A DNA stretch of 64,000 nt from Xanthomonas hydrangeae (GTDB lineage Bacteria; Pseudomonadota; Gammaproteobacteria; Xanthomonadales; Xanthomonadaceae), in contig LR990730.1 in NCBI GenBank assembly GCA_905142475.1, forward strand, positions 1 through 64,000, in the 5' to 3' direction. Numbering within the stretch: position 1 is the stretch's first letter; the number at the start of each line of letters is the position of its first letter. Below are positions 28,778-44,361 of the stretch, piece by piece. The notes under the pieces were generated by a model. It was given only the letters and a program-made list of their open reading frames with translations. It did no database searches and had not been told where the DNA came from. The translations under genes were made by a program, and so were the position numbers.

Positions 28778-29836
28778 TCAAGGTGTGACGCGTGTGATGC
28801 CCGCTGCCCACGGGGACAGGATCGACATCTGCGGCCGGTCGGTGCCGTCCTTGTTCGGCTGTAGAGTATACGCGTAGGAGCCCCACCAAGCACCTGCGGC
28901 CCACCACGTCCAGCCCAACCAGACATCGTCGTTTCTCTGCATGTACTTGAGCATGCCATACAGCGCACTATTACAGGTCTTGTTGCTGGCACTGCCGAAT
29001 TCGCCGAGGAAACCGCGCTTGTGATTGGCGCGTAGCCACTCGGTGAAGCTGCGCAGACGATCGGCACCGATGCTGGAATTGACGCACACGTTGGTCGTGC
29101 CGCTGGAATCTGCGTCCAGATACTGATGCACCTCGAACGCGTAGTTGTTGAGGGGATCGTAGATGGACGCCAGCGCGGTGGCATTGGAATAGCCATCGTT
29201 TGTAAGCGAGGACCAACTGTGCGCACCGGTCCAGAGAACGCCTGGGACCAGGATCAAATTGTTCGCACCGGTGGCGCGGATCGCGTCGATCGCCGCCTGG
29301 GCGCTACCGGCCCATCCGCTGGCAGACACGCCATTGGGCTCGTTCATCAGGCCGAAGATCACGGCATTGTCGTTGCGGAACACCAGCGCAAGACGCCGCC
29401 ATAAATCGGCGAACGTGGCGTTTTGCACGTCGCTGCTGCCGATCTTGTAGCCGTTGTATTTGGCGTAGTTGTGGATGTCCAACACCAGATACATGCCCGA
29501 TGCCTTGGCGCGTGCCACCGCCTGTTGCACCAATGCCAGTTGCGCCGGATCCAATTCGCCGCGCGCACTCGGTTGCAGGCGCTCCCACAGGATGGGAAGA
29601 CGGATGGTATTCATGCCTACACCTGCGAAATAGGTGTAATCGCTTGTTGCCGGATACATATAGTCCTTGTTGAGGATTCCCGGCTTTTTGGAAGACGCGA
29701 ATTCTGCGCCTGAGAGATTGACGCCGGCGTATTTCAGTACGCGCGTTCTTGCGTGGGCGAGCGGCAACGTGCCGATCAGGAGGAACAGCAGGGCGCAACG
29801 GACAAGGTTGCGAAGCGAGTGAGAAACGGCAGACAT
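28778..29836 (-). CDS. egl: GH5 endo-1,4-beta-glucanase, array copy 1
   Basis: Secreted cellulase that cuts inside beta-1,4-glucan chains; in Xanthomonas such enzymes leave through the type II system. From the ATG at 29836 (AAGGAG just upstream) it has 352 residues with a signal peptide ending PLAHA. The GH5 core has the acid/base Glu166 in GLMNEPNG and the nucleophile Glu279 in FLGEFG, plus LVLDIHNYAKYNG and EVHQYLD. Unlike the long Xanthomonas engXCA it ends after the catalytic domain, without a linker or cellulose-binding module. It is the most downstream of four paralogues on this strand. Confidence 0.94.
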   Translation of the reverse strand: MSAVSHSLRNLVRCALLFLLIGTLPLAHARTRVLKYAGVNLSGAEFASSKKPGILNKDYMYPATSDYTYFAGVGMNTIRLPILWERLQPSARGELDPAQLALVQQAVARAKASGMYLVLDIHNYAKYNGYKIGSSDVQNATFADLWRRLALVFRNDNAVIFGLMNEPNGVSASGWAGSAQAAIDAIRATGANNLILVPGVLWTGAHSWSSLTNDGYSNATALASIYDPLNNYAFEVHQYLDADSSGTTNVCVNSSIGADRLRSFTEWLRANHKRGFLGEFGSASNKTCNSALYGMLKYMQRNDDVWLGWTWWAAGAWWGSYAYTLQPNKDGTDRPQMSILSPWAAGITRVTP

Positions 29837-30480
29837 AAAGCAACTCCTTAGACGACGGGGAAGATGCGTCGCAGCACCCTTCTGTGCCTGCGACCTGCGC
29901 GAAATGCGCTGCATCCGTCGTCTTTAATGCATCTGCCGTACCGAACTCCGGGAACATTAACCTTGAAGTAAATGTGGGGAATGATGCGCAGTCATATATC
30001 GCATAGGTCACTTTTCGAATCAGCGCGTTATAACGTGAGGCGTGGAATGCGGCAGCGCAGGCTTTTGAAGCCGGGATGCGTGCAAAGCTGTGTCGAAATA
30101 CCATCGTATGGACGCGCTTGCTGTCAACGGTCCGGCGTCGGATCACTGACGTAACAATGCAGTGACACGCGCAGCGAACGCATAAGTGTTTCCCTTTTTC
30201 GTCTATGTTTTATCGCAGACATTTATTAACTAAGCGATCCGCTTTGCACGGCTTTGTGGCTGACGCGCTGGGCAGGATCATCCGGATGCATGCACGCGGG
30301 CTTGGCAGCAATCTGCTAGGGCAACCAGCGCCATAGCACCGAGGATCACGCACCAACTGAAACACCTTCGTCCCCGGCGTCAGGCAGGTGATGAGAGATT
30401 TTTCAAATTGCAATGAGGGTGTTGCACTTGGATATCGAGTCCAAGCTGTGTAACCGCATGTTGCGATGACGCACACAAAA
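29837..30480. other. Spacer between endoglucanase copies 1 and 2
   Basis: No gene is seen. The 300 bp next to copy 1 (about 29837-30135) are clearly related to the upstream region of copy 2 (about 31591-31890): shared blocks include AACGACGGGGA, GATGCGTCGCAGC and GTAAATGTG. So the duplication included the promoter region. The part from 30140 to 30480 shows nothing recognisable. Confidence 0.65.
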
Positions 30481-30500
30481 GAGCCGCCTTGCGGCGGCTC
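30481..30500 (-). terminator. Terminator of endoglucanase gene 2
   Basis: Stem GAGCCGCC / GGCGGCTC with a TTGC loop, followed on the minus strand by TTTT. It lies 28 bp past the stop of the second GH5 gene and is a duplicate of the copy-1 terminator. Confidence 0.85.
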
Positions 30501-30528
30501 GATCGGATCATGGCGAGATCACATCACA

Positions 30529-31590
30529 TCAAGGGCTGAAGCGTGTCGCATGGGTCGCCTGTGGCGACAGGATCGACATCTGCGGCTTGTCGGTTCCATG
30601 CTTGTTGGGATGCACGCTGTATTCGTAACTCACGTTCCACCATGAACCGGCAGCCCACCAGGTCCAGCCCAGCCAGACATCTGCATTGGTTTCCATATAC
30701 TCGAGCATGCCCTGCAGCGCTGCATTGCAACCGGCATTGTTGCCGGTGCCGAACTCGCCCAGGAAACCGCGTTTTTGATTGAGGCGCAACCACTCGGTGA
30801 AACTGCGTAGCCGATCGGCGCCGACGGTGGCACTGACGCAGACATTGCTGGTGCCGCTGGAATTGGCATCCAGGTACTGATGCACTTCGAACGCGTAGTG
30901 GTTGAGTGGGTCGTAGATGGAGGTCAGCGCGGTGGCGTTGGAATACCCATCGCTGGTGGGCGAGTACCAACTATGCGCGCCGGTCCATAACACGCCGGGG
31001 ACCAGAATCAAATTGTTTGCACCGGTGGCCCGAATGCTGTCGATGCCTGCCTGTGCAGCGGCAGCCCAGCCACCTGTCGATACCCCATTGGGCTCGTTCA
31101 TCAGCCCGAAAATCACCGCGTTATCGTTTTTGAACACCAGCGCAAGGCGGCGCCATAAATCGCTGAAGGTCGCAATCGGAACTTCAGCAGTGCCTATTTT
31201 ATAACCGTAGTATTTGGCATAGTTATGGATATCCAGCACCAGATACATGCCCGATGCCTTGGCGCGGGCCACTGCCTGCTGCACCAATGCCAATTGAGCC
31301 GGATCCAGTTCGCCACGTGCGCTGGGTTGCAGGCGCTCCCACAAAATGGGCAGGCGGATCGTATTCATGCCAACGCCCGCGAAATAGGTGTAATCGCTGG
31401 CAGGCGCGTACATATAGTCCTTGTTGAGGACTCCCGGCTTTTTCGACGATGCAAACTCGGCACCGGAAAGATTGACTCCGGCGTAGGTGAGTGCGCGTGT
31501 CTGCGCATGAACCTGCGGCAAGACGCCAAGCAGGATGAGAAGCAGTGCACAGCGAACGACGCTGCGCAGCGAGCAGGAAACAGAAGACAT
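30529..31590 (-). CDS. egl: GH5 endo-1,4-beta-glucanase, array copy 2
   Basis: 353 residues from the ATG at 31590, which follows CAAGGAGTTG at the same distance as in copy 1. The signal peptide ends VHAQ. Both catalytic motifs are intact (GLMNEPNG, FLGEFG), as are LVLDIHNYAKYYG and EVHQYLD. It is the closest relative of copy 1: the two share N-terminal sequence (LTYAGVNLSGAEFASSKKPG against LKYAGVNLSGAEFASSKKPG), upstream DNA and terminator, so this is the most recent duplication in the array. No binding module is present. Confidence 0.94.
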   Translation of the reverse strand: MSSVSCSLRSVVRCALLLILLGVLPQVHAQTRALTYAGVNLSGAEFASSKKPGVLNKDYMYAPASDYTYFAGVGMNTIRLPILWERLQPSARGELDPAQLALVQQAVARAKASGMYLVLDIHNYAKYYGYKIGTAEVPIATFSDLWRRLALVFKNDNAVIFGLMNEPNGVSTGGWAAAAQAGIDSIRATGANNLILVPGVLWTGAHSWYSPTSDGYSNATALTSIYDPLNHYAFEVHQYLDANSSGTSNVCVSATVGADRLRSFTEWLRLNQKRGFLGEFGTGNNAGCNAALQGMLEYMETNADVWLGWTWWAAGSWWNVSYEYSVHPNKHGTDKPQMSILSPQATHATRFSP

Positions 31591-31975
31591 AAAGCAACTC
31601 CTTGAACGACGGGGACGATGCGTCGCAGCCGGTTGCGTGCGATTTGCGCCAAGTGCGCTGCATCGGTAGGACTTAATGCATTGGCTGTGCCCGATCGCGC
31701 AGCACACTGAGCGTTAAGTAAATGTGCGAGCTCACTCCCAGTCACAATTCGCCGGGGTCACACTCCGCACCAGCACGCTGTAACGCGCGGCAGAAAAAAG
31801 CGGTCGCGCACGCTTCGGCACACGGTCAGCGCGGACGGTGTGCTGTCGAAAGAACGTCGTATGGATGCGTCTGCTGCCAACTGCATGACGCCGATTCATT
31901 GGCGCCGTGCACGGTTGCGCCCGCATGCTCAGCGCATGCGAGGCGTGGTTTGCAGACGGATGCGAGGTGCCGCTG
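31591..31975. other. Spacer between endoglucanase copies 2 and 3
   Basis: Contains the copy-2 upstream region, duplicated from or to copy 1. There is no separate gene, and no terminator was seen directly after copy 3. Confidence 0.55.
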
Positions 31976-33028
31976 TTAGCGGGCGATACGCTGCGCGCGG
32001 GCGCTCAGGATCGTCATCTGTGGCTTGTCGCGTCCCTGCGCATCGGGCTGCACGTTGAATGGATAGGTCCGGTTCCACCATGCACCGGCCGCCCACCAGG
32101 TCCAGCCGATCCACACATCGCTGTTGGTTTCCATGTACCCCAACATATTGTTGAGTGCGCTGTTGCAGGTCGCGTTGTTGCCAGTGCCGAATTCGCCCAG
32201 AAATCCGCGTTTGTGATTCAGGCGCAACCACTGGGTAAAACTGCGCAGACGTTCGGCACCGACGGTGCTGCTGACGCAACCGGCGCTGGTACCGCTGGAG
32301 TCGGTATCCAGGTATTGATGCACTTCGATGGCGTAGCGATTGAGCGGGTCGCGAATGGATGCCAGTGCCACGGCATTGGATTGCCCGGCAACGGTGGAAT
32401 ACCAACTGTGCGCGCCGCTCCACAGCGCACCGGGAACCAGAATCAGATTGTTGGCGCCGGTTTTGCGGATGGTGTCGATCGATGCTTGTGCTGCGCTGGC
32501 CCAGGATTGCGGATTGATGTCGTAAGGCTCATTCATCAGCCCGAAGATCACCGCGTTGTCGTTCTTGAAGGCGATCGCCAGACGACGCCACAAATCGGTA
32601 AAGGTGCTGATCGGCACGCGGCTGCTGCCGATCTTGTTGCCGTAGTACTTGGCGTAGTTGTGCACATCCAGAATCAGATAGACCTTGGCGGTCTTTGCAT
32701 TGGCGACCGCCTGCCGGATCAGTGCCAATTGCGCCGCATCCAGTTCACCGCCAGCCTTGGGTTGCAGGCGCTCCCACAGGATGGGTAGCCGAATGGTGTT
32801 CATGTGTTTGCCGGCGAAGTAGCGGTAATCGCTGGCAGCCGGATACAGGTAGTCGACGTTGAGCACGCCGGGTTTTTGCGAGGATTTGATTTCTGCGCCA
32901 GAGAGATTGACGCCGGCATACTTCAGGCGATTGCCGCTCTGTGCATGTGCAAGCGGCATGATGACAAGCAGCAGTAATGAGAACGCGCAGCTAAGCAGCC
33001 GGCGTGTCCGGGGGGGAGAGGGCAACAT
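31976..33028 (-). CDS. egl: GH5 endo-1,4-beta-glucanase, array copy 3
   Basis: 350 residues from the ATG at 33028, preceded by AGGAG. The signal peptide ends PLAHAQ. Catalytic motifs GLMNEPYD (acid/base Glu) and FLGEFG (nucleophile) are intact. The sequence is more distant from copies 1 and 2 (for example LSGAEIKSSQKPG and LIRQAVANAKTAKVYLILDVHNY), and its upstream DNA is unrelated to theirs. A CRP-like half site lies upstream but is too weak to call. Confidence 0.93.
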   Translation of the reverse strand: MLPSPPRTRRLLSCAFSLLLLVIMPLAHAQSGNRLKYAGVNLSGAEIKSSQKPGVLNVDYLYPAASDYRYFAGKHMNTIRLPILWERLQPKAGGELDAAQLALIRQAVANAKTAKVYLILDVHNYAKYYGNKIGSSRVPISTFTDLWRRLAIAFKNDNAVIFGLMNEPYDINPQSWASAAQASIDTIRKTGANNLILVPGALWSGAHSWYSTVAGQSNAVALASIRDPLNRYAIEVHQYLDTDSSGTSAGCVSSTVGAERLRSFTQWLRLNHKRGFLGEFGTGNNATCNSALNNMLGYMETNSDVWIGWTWWAAGAWWNRTYPFNVQPDAQGRDKPQMTILSARAQRIAR

Positions 33029-33610
33029 GGGTGACTCCTGAAGCATTCGCGGGGGGAGATGCATTGCACTGGCGTGGACCTGCCACGTGCATGACGACAA
33101 TGCAACACCTACACCCTAGGCGCATCCGTACATTCAAACTACGAATGCGAGATATCACTTAATTGGAGCTGTGAGCGACTTGGCACTTATTGCCAAACAT
33201 ACACGTGCTTTGATGTGGTAGGGCGGCGCCGCGCGATCGTCATCTCAGCACACAGGTCGCACTCTGCGCGGCAACCCTGTATCGCCTGCTGAGCATTCGA
33301 GATGGAGTGACGTTGCAGGTTGTCTTGCGATTACAACACTGCACATCGATGCAGTGGCGTGCCTTGCATCAACGCAGATCGCAATTGCACGTATAAAACT
33401 CACCTGGTGCGCTAACGGAACGTCGGCACTTGCGATGTAGTGCATGTGAGGTTTGTGCGCTGCGTCGTGATTGCGGCAACACTCCATCACTGCGGATCCT
33501 GCACGACGCGTGGCCCGATTGCGGGGCCACCGCGCATTTGCGCGTAGCGCTGTGATGCCAGCGCCCGCACACTCGATGCTTCGGCATAGCGCATGTCATA
33601 CATGCACGAC
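33029..33610. other. Spacer between endoglucanase copies 3 and 4
   Basis: About 580 bp with lower GC than the genes around it. Small open frames on both strands overlap each other and lack signals, so I see no gene. The copy-3 promoter should lie at its left end. Confidence 0.5.
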
Positions 33611-33648
33611 AAAAAAAACGGTGACCGCAGCATCCTGCTGCGACCACC
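33611..33648 (-). terminator. Terminator of endoglucanase gene 4
   Basis: 13-bp stem GGTGACCGCAGCA / TGCTGCGACCACC with two mismatched or wobble positions and a 3-nt loop, followed on the minus strand by eight T. It lies 23 bp past the stop of copy 4 and isolates it from copy 3. Confidence 0.88.
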
Positions 33649-33671
33649 GCATTCGAACAGACCGGCGTGTG

Positions 33672-34745
33672 TTACTTGGTGGCGCGGCGTGCGTACTTGC
33701 TCAGGATCGAGATCTGCGGCTTGTCGCTGCCATCCTTGCCCGGCTGCACGGTAAAGAAGTAGTCCGGCTTCCACCATGCACCGGCGGCCCACCAGGTCCA
33801 GCCCAGCCACACGTCGCTGTTCTTTTCCATGTAGGTCAGCATGCCTTCCAGCGCCTGGTCGCAGACCGGATTGTTGGCGGTGCCGAATTCGCCCAGAAAG
33901 CCTTTCTGCTTGTTCTCGCGCAGCCATGCGGTGAAGCCGCGCAATTTCTCTTCGCCAACCGTGGCGCTGGTGCACACCGGCTTGGTGCCGCTGTAGTCGC
34001 TGTCCAGATATTGATGCGCCTCGAAGGCCAGGTTGTTGCCTGGGTCCTTGAGGATCTCCAGCGCCTTGGCATTGGAACCGCCATAGTTGGAACTGCGCCA
34101 GCTGTGCGCGCCGCTGTAGGCGGTGCCCGGCACCAGGATCAGATTCTTGGCGCCGGTCTTGCGGATCGCGTTGATTGCGCCTTGCGCCGCTGCTGCCCAG
34201 TCGGTTGCGGAAATCCCGTTGGGCTCATTCATCAGCCCGAAGATCACCGAGGTGTCGTCCTTGAATTCCAGCGCCAGCCGGCGCCACAGATCCGCCACTG
34301 CGGCGGCGGGCACATCGCTGGTGCCGATGCGCTTGCCGTTGTACTTGGCGTAGTTGTGCACATCCAGGATCAGGTATTGCTTGTTGGCCTTGGCCGCAGC
34401 CACCGATTTCTTCAGTAGCGCCAACTGCGCCGGATCCAGATCGCCGCTGAGCTGTGGCTGCAGGCGTTCCCACAGGAACGGCAAGCGGATCGTATTCATG
34501 CCTTTGCCGGCGAAGTAACTGAAATCCGACGCGGCCGGATAGGTGTAGTCCTTGTACAAGGTGCCCGGCTTCTTGCGCGAGTTGAACTCGGCGCCGGAGA
34601 GATTGACACCGACATATTTCAGGCCGGCAGATTCTTTTTTCGCAGCGGCGGGCTCTTTTGCCTGCGCCAACGGCATTGCGGCGAGCAAGGTCAGTGCGAG
34701 TGCGGCACTGCGTAACGAGGGGAAATGTGCGGGAGAGCGAAACAT
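33672..34745 (-). CDS. egl: GH5 endo-1,4-beta-glucanase, array copy 4
   Basis: 357 residues from the ATG at 34745, preceded by a strong GAAGGAGG. The signal peptide ends PLAQA and is followed by a short Lys/Ala stretch before GLKYVGVNLSGAEF. Catalytic motifs GLMNEPNG and FLGEFG are intact. It differs from the other copies in details such as HQYLDSDYSGT and a Lys-rich surface, and has its own terminator and upstream region, so it is probably controlled on its own. It is divergent from the alcohol dehydrogenase gene. Confidence 0.94.
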   Translation of the reverse strand: MFRSPAHFPSLRSAALALTLLAAMPLAQAKEPAAAKKESAGLKYVGVNLSGAEFNSRKKPGTLYKDYTYPAASDFSYFAGKGMNTIRLPFLWERLQPQLSGDLDPAQLALLKKSVAAAKANKQYLILDVHNYAKYNGKRIGTSDVPAAAVADLWRRLALEFKDDTSVIFGLMNEPNGISATDWAAAAQGAINAIRKTGAKNLILVPGTAYSGAHSWRSSNYGGSNAKALEILKDPGNNLAFEAHQYLDSDYSGTKPVCTSATVGEEKLRGFTAWLRENKQKGFLGEFGTANNPVCDQALEGMLTYMEKNSDVWLGWTWWAAGAWWKPDYFFTVQPGKDGSDKPQISILSKYARRATK

Positions 34746-35053
34746 GAAGCCTCCTTCGGCATCGACGTGAGTGGCCGCAGGGGGAGGGCACGGCCAGCAG
34801 GGATGGTGCAGGGCAGGATGGTGGTTGGTCAGCGTAGAAGCTTTGGCGTTAGTGCGCCATTCACGCCTACTGCAGCGATTTGATCGCGCAAACGCCTGCA
34901 AGACGCACCTCGCCGCTGCGGTGGCGTTCGCAACGCGACAGGCAAGACGCACTGTCACAGGAGTGCGACAGGCGCTTGTTTTAATCTAGAGCCCGCTTAC
35001 TTTTGTCTCCTGTATTTGTTGCGGGGGACGCAACGCCCGGAGTCTTTATCCTA
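34746..35053. other. Divergent promoter region, egl copy 4 / alcohol dehydrogenase
   Basis: 308 bp between two divergent starts. No gene is seen. A GTTGCGGGGGACGCAAC hairpin lies at about 35018-35034 in the presumed leader of the dehydrogenase, followed by GGAG as the ribosome site. Promoter hexamers are not clear. Confidence 0.45.
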
Positions 35054-36112
35054 ATGAGCAAAGCCCACGCTTACGCCGCCCAGACCGCCGATCAGCCGCT
35101 TGCACCGTTCGTGTTCGAACGGCGCGCACCCGGCCCCGACGATGTACAGATCGACATCGCCTATTGCGGCGTGTGTCACTCGGATCTGCATACCGCACGC
35201 AACGAGTGGCACAACACGCTGTACCCGTCGGTGCCCGGCCACGAGATCGTCGGCCGTGTGACGGCCGTTGGCGATGCGGTCACCGGCTTCAAGGTCGGCG
35301 ACCTGGCCGGTGTCGGCTGCATGGTCGACAGCTGTCGCAGCTGCGCGTCCTGCCAGGAAGGCGAAGAACAGTATTGCGAGCAGGGCTTCACCGGCACCTA
35401 CAACGGGCCGATGTTCGGCGGCGGCGAGAACACCTACGGCGGTTACTCGGACCACATCGTGGTCGATCAGAAATACGTGCTGCGCATCTCGCACAGCGAC
35501 AACCTGGCCGCCGTGGCGCCGCTGCTGTGCGCCGGCATCACCACCTATTCGCCGCTGGCGCATTGGAAGGTCGGTCCCGGCCAGAAAGTGGGTGTGGTGG
35601 GCCTGGGTGGCCTGGGCCACATGGCAGTGAAGATCGCCAAGGCGATGGGTGCCACCGTGGTGCTGTTCACCACCTCCGACAGCAAGCGCGCCGATGCGTT
35701 GCGTCTGGGTGCCAGCGAGGTGGTGATCTCCAGGGACGAGGCGCAGATGGCCGCGCAAGCCAACACACTGGATTTCATCCTCAACACCGTGGCCGCGCCG
35801 CACAACCTGGACCCGTTCCTGGCTGCGCTCAAGCGCGACGGGGCGATGGTGCTGGTCGGCGTGCCCGAGCACTCGCACCCTTCGCCGAGCGTGTTCAATC
35901 TGATCATGAAGCGCCGCACGCTGGCCGGTTCGTTGATCGGCGGCATCCGCCAGACCCAGGAGATGCTGGATTTCTGCGCCAAGCACAACATCGTCTCGGA
36001 CATCGAAACGATTCGCGCCGACCAGATCAACGAGGCCTACGAGCGCATGCTCAAGAGCGATGTGAAGTATCGCTTCGTGATCGACATGGCCACGCTGGAC
36101 AAGGCGGCCTGA
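35054..36112 (+). CDS. Zinc-dependent NAD(P) alcohol dehydrogenase
   Basis: 352 residues of the cinnamyl-alcohol/YahK-like branch of medium-chain dehydrogenases, which reduce aldehydes with NADPH. The catalytic zinc site is in YCGVCHSD (Cys38/Cys41 region) with GHE following, and the structural zinc cysteines are in CRSCASCQEGEEQYC. The coenzyme loop is GVVGLGGLGHMAVKIAKAMG. An in-frame ATG at 35003 would add 17 residues, but the ATG at 35054 fits the family and follows GGAG. The substrate is unknown. It is convergent with the acyltransferase gene. Confidence 0.93.
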   Translation: MSKAHAYAAQTADQPLAPFVFERRAPGPDDVQIDIAYCGVCHSDLHTARNEWHNTLYPSVPGHEIVGRVTAVGDAVTGFKVGDLAGVGCMVDSCRSCASCQEGEEQYCEQGFTGTYNGPMFGGGENTYGGYSDHIVVDQKYVLRISHSDNLAAVAPLLCAGITTYSPLAHWKVGPGQKVGVVGLGGLGHMAVKIAKAMGATVVLFTTSDSKRADALRLGASEVVISRDEAQMAAQANTLDFILNTVAAPHNLDPFLAALKRDGAMVLVGVPEHSHPSPSVFNLIMKRRTLAGSLIGGIRQTQEMLDFCAKHNIVSDIETIRADQINEAYERMLKSDVKYRFVIDMATLDKAA

Positions 36113-36279
36113 TCCCCCAGCGCGCCCGGCAATCGATGCAGCCCTGCTACAGGGCTGCACGTCAGGCGCCTGCGTGATCGAATGCGGCGTGGACCCGGCA
36201 GTGACCGCGTCCACGCTGCTGCCGGATGACACCGGCCACCGGCTGCAAGCATCGCCGGACCGCGATGCGATCAACCAGG

Positions 36280-37386
36280 TCAGGCGCCCTGCGCAGCGGC
36301 CACCCTGCCGTCCTGCGCCGGATAGGGCGACACCAGCGGCGTCGCGGGGCGTGTGGTGCGCACCAGCATGGGTGCGGAGAACAGCAGGTTCAGCGCGGGC
36401 AGGCGGCCCGGCGTGCGCAGCAGGCACAGCAGGGTGGGCGCCAGCACGCCGGTGCCCAACAAGGCGAAGAACAGCAGCGACCCATCGTGGATCCAGCGCG
36501 GCAGCAGATAGGCCAGCACGATGAACGGCGGGAAGTGGGTCAGATAGAACACCACCGAGTTGCGGCCCACATAGCGGATCGCCTGCGCGGCCGGTTGCTG
36601 GTTTGCCCAGATTGCTGCAGCGATCACCAGCGGCAGCGCGATCACCACCAGCGGCAGGTAGCCGATCCAGATACCGTGCAACGCGGTGAGATTGGCGATC
36701 AGCACGATGGCGCACAGGCTCAGGCACGACAGTGGCCAGATCCAGCGCGGTGCCTGCTGCAGCAGTGCCGGCACGCGACCGGCCAGCAGCGTGCCGATGT
36801 AGAAGAACGCGAAGTAATAAAACGGGTCGGCCCCCTGGCGCAGCAATGGGCCCAGGCACACCGAGCCCAGCAGGGTCGCTGCCAGCACCAACGGGGCCGG
36901 CAGCCGACGCAGCAGTGGGATCACTGCGAGAAACACGAACAGGTAGAACAGAAACCAGGTCAGTGCCACGTTGCCCACTGCGATCCTGCCCAGGTCCAGC
37001 CAGGCGATGGGTTCGGCCTTGGCCAGCACCGAGCCTGCCTCGCGCAAGCCGAAGATCAGCAGCGACCAGATCAGATAGGGATACAACACGTGCCGCAGCT
37101 TGCAGCTGAAGTAGGTCGCGATCCCCTTGTCCAGCCCACGCGCCACGAACAAGCCCGAGAGCAGGAACATCAGCTGCATGCGCAATGGGGCCAGCGAGCG
37201 GTTGATACGTTCGATCGACAGCATCAGCGTGCTGCTTTCTCCGGCTGCGCCGCTGCGTAGCTCGGGATAGGCGTCGAAAGCGAAGCCATAGGCGTGCAGG
37301 ACGATCACCATCAGTACGCTGGCACCGCGCAGCCAGTCCACCCAATCATCGCGTTTATGGTTGCCGGTAATGGTTTGGTACGTCAT
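36280..37386 (-). CDS. Acyltransferase-3 family membrane protein
   Basis: 368 residues with about ten hydrophobic helices. The N-terminus RDDWVDWLRGASVLMVIVLH has the family's Arg and His marks of helix 1, and RMQLMFLLSGLFVARGL follows. Members transfer acyl groups to sugars or peptides at the membrane (OatA/NodX-like, OpgC-like). A role in decorating a glucan or polysaccharide is possible, but no neighbour proves it. The ATG at 37386 follows AAGGAG. A perfect CRP-type palindrome lies 199 bp upstream. Confidence 0.86.
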   Translation of the reverse strand: MTYQTITGNHKRDDWVDWLRGASVLMVIVLHAYGFAFDAYPELRSGAAGESSTLMLSIERINRSLAPLRMQLMFLLSGLFVARGLDKGIATYFSCKLRHVLYPYLIWSLLIFGLREAGSVLAKAEPIAWLDLGRIAVGNVALTWFLFYLFVFLAVIPLLRRLPAPLVLAATLLGSVCLGPLLRQGADPFYYFAFFYIGTLLAGRVPALLQQAPRWIWPLSCLSLCAIVLIANLTALHGIWIGYLPLVVIALPLVIAAAIWANQQPAAQAIRYVGRNSVVFYLTHFPPFIVLAYLLPRWIHDGSLLFFALLGTGVLAPTLLCLLRTPGRLPALNLLFSAPMLVRTTRPATPLVSPYPAQDGRVAAAQGA

Positions 37387-38079
37387 GAGGTTGCTCCTTC
37401 GGTGGGGCCCACGGCTTTGCCGCCGCGGTGTGCGACGACACGAATCAGGTCTGGATTCCACGGCGGTGTTGTCCACGCGTGGGAGGAGGCGGATACCGTC
37501 GTTGCCGAGGACATCCGGGTAAGCGCAGAGCGTTCCGCGTGTCAGTGAGGGTGGCTGGGCTGCGTGATGCGGGGACGGCTTATATGTGACTTAGATCACA
37601 CTTGTTTGACGCGTGCAATCGTCGAGGCTGCAGATAGATGCAGGCCTGCGTGTGCGCTGATGGCAAGGTCATGCGTGGGTGCGGGCGCCTTGCACGATCG
37701 ATGGCCGCTTGAGTCTGCAGTTGCCAAGATGCAGCGGAGCGCGTGCTCAGCGGTAGGCGGCGTTGCGGTGTTGCGTTGTGGTCTACGCGCGCCGCCAGCG
37801 TCAGCCTGATCGGCAGCAGGACAAATCACCGCACGCAGCAGCAAACGCTGCACGATCGCTGTGAGCGAAGTGCCGATCGCGAAAGACAGGGGGATTGGTC
37901 GTCGAGCGTTCCGGGTCGGGCGAGGCGCGACCTTGCCGGATGCGATGCCCGTTGCGTGTCGCCGTGGGATGCATTGCATCGCGGTGCGTCACGCGGGCGT
38001 AGTCGCTCACGCAGCGTGCGGGTTGCCCGCACGCGAGTCTGCACCAGCGTTGGGCGCATCGCCCACCGCTGGCAATCAC
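37387..38079. other. Long spacer between the acyltransferase and gltD
   Basis: 693 bp without a convincing gene; the small open frames on both strands overlap and lack ribosome sites. The only clear element is the CRP/Clp palindrome at 37585-37600. No terminator was recognised after gltD. Confidence 0.55.
37585..37600. promoter_or_regulatory. CRP/Clp binding site
   Basis: TGTGACTTAGATCACA is a perfect TGTGA-N6-TCACA palindrome. In Xanthomonas the CRP-like regulator Clp binds this consensus and answers cyclic di-GMP. The site lies 199 bp upstream of the acyltransferase start and is the only strong match seen in the window. Confidence 0.8.
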
Positions 38080-39683
<1,604 letters not shown>

Positions 39684-39686
39684 CAC

Positions 39687-44159
<4,473 letters not shown>

Positions 44160-44361
44160 GTCTGCCTCTTTGCGATCTGGGAGAGCGGCGACGACGTTGC
44201 AGCGCTCGATCCGTGGAGCGTTTCGAAGAGGTCACCGGATGATCGACTAGACCACAGTTGATGCGGTGCCGCAATACACCGTTACAGCTGCAACGAGGGC
44301 TGCCGCAAGGCCCTGTGCCAGCTGGCTTGGCGCCCGTTCGCCAACAGGCGCCATGCGGTGC

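Noticed and set aside
33170..33185. Possible CRP/Clp site TGTGAGCGACTTGGCA upstream of endoglucanase copy 3
   Set aside because: Only the left half matches TGTGA; the right half is too poor. It would be attractive because cellulase genes are Clp targets, but the sequence alone does not support it.
28778..34958. Endoglucanase array read as fragments of one broken gene
   Set aside because: Each copy has its own signal peptide, ribosome site, both catalytic Glu residues and a full-length catalytic domain, so they are separate complete genes.
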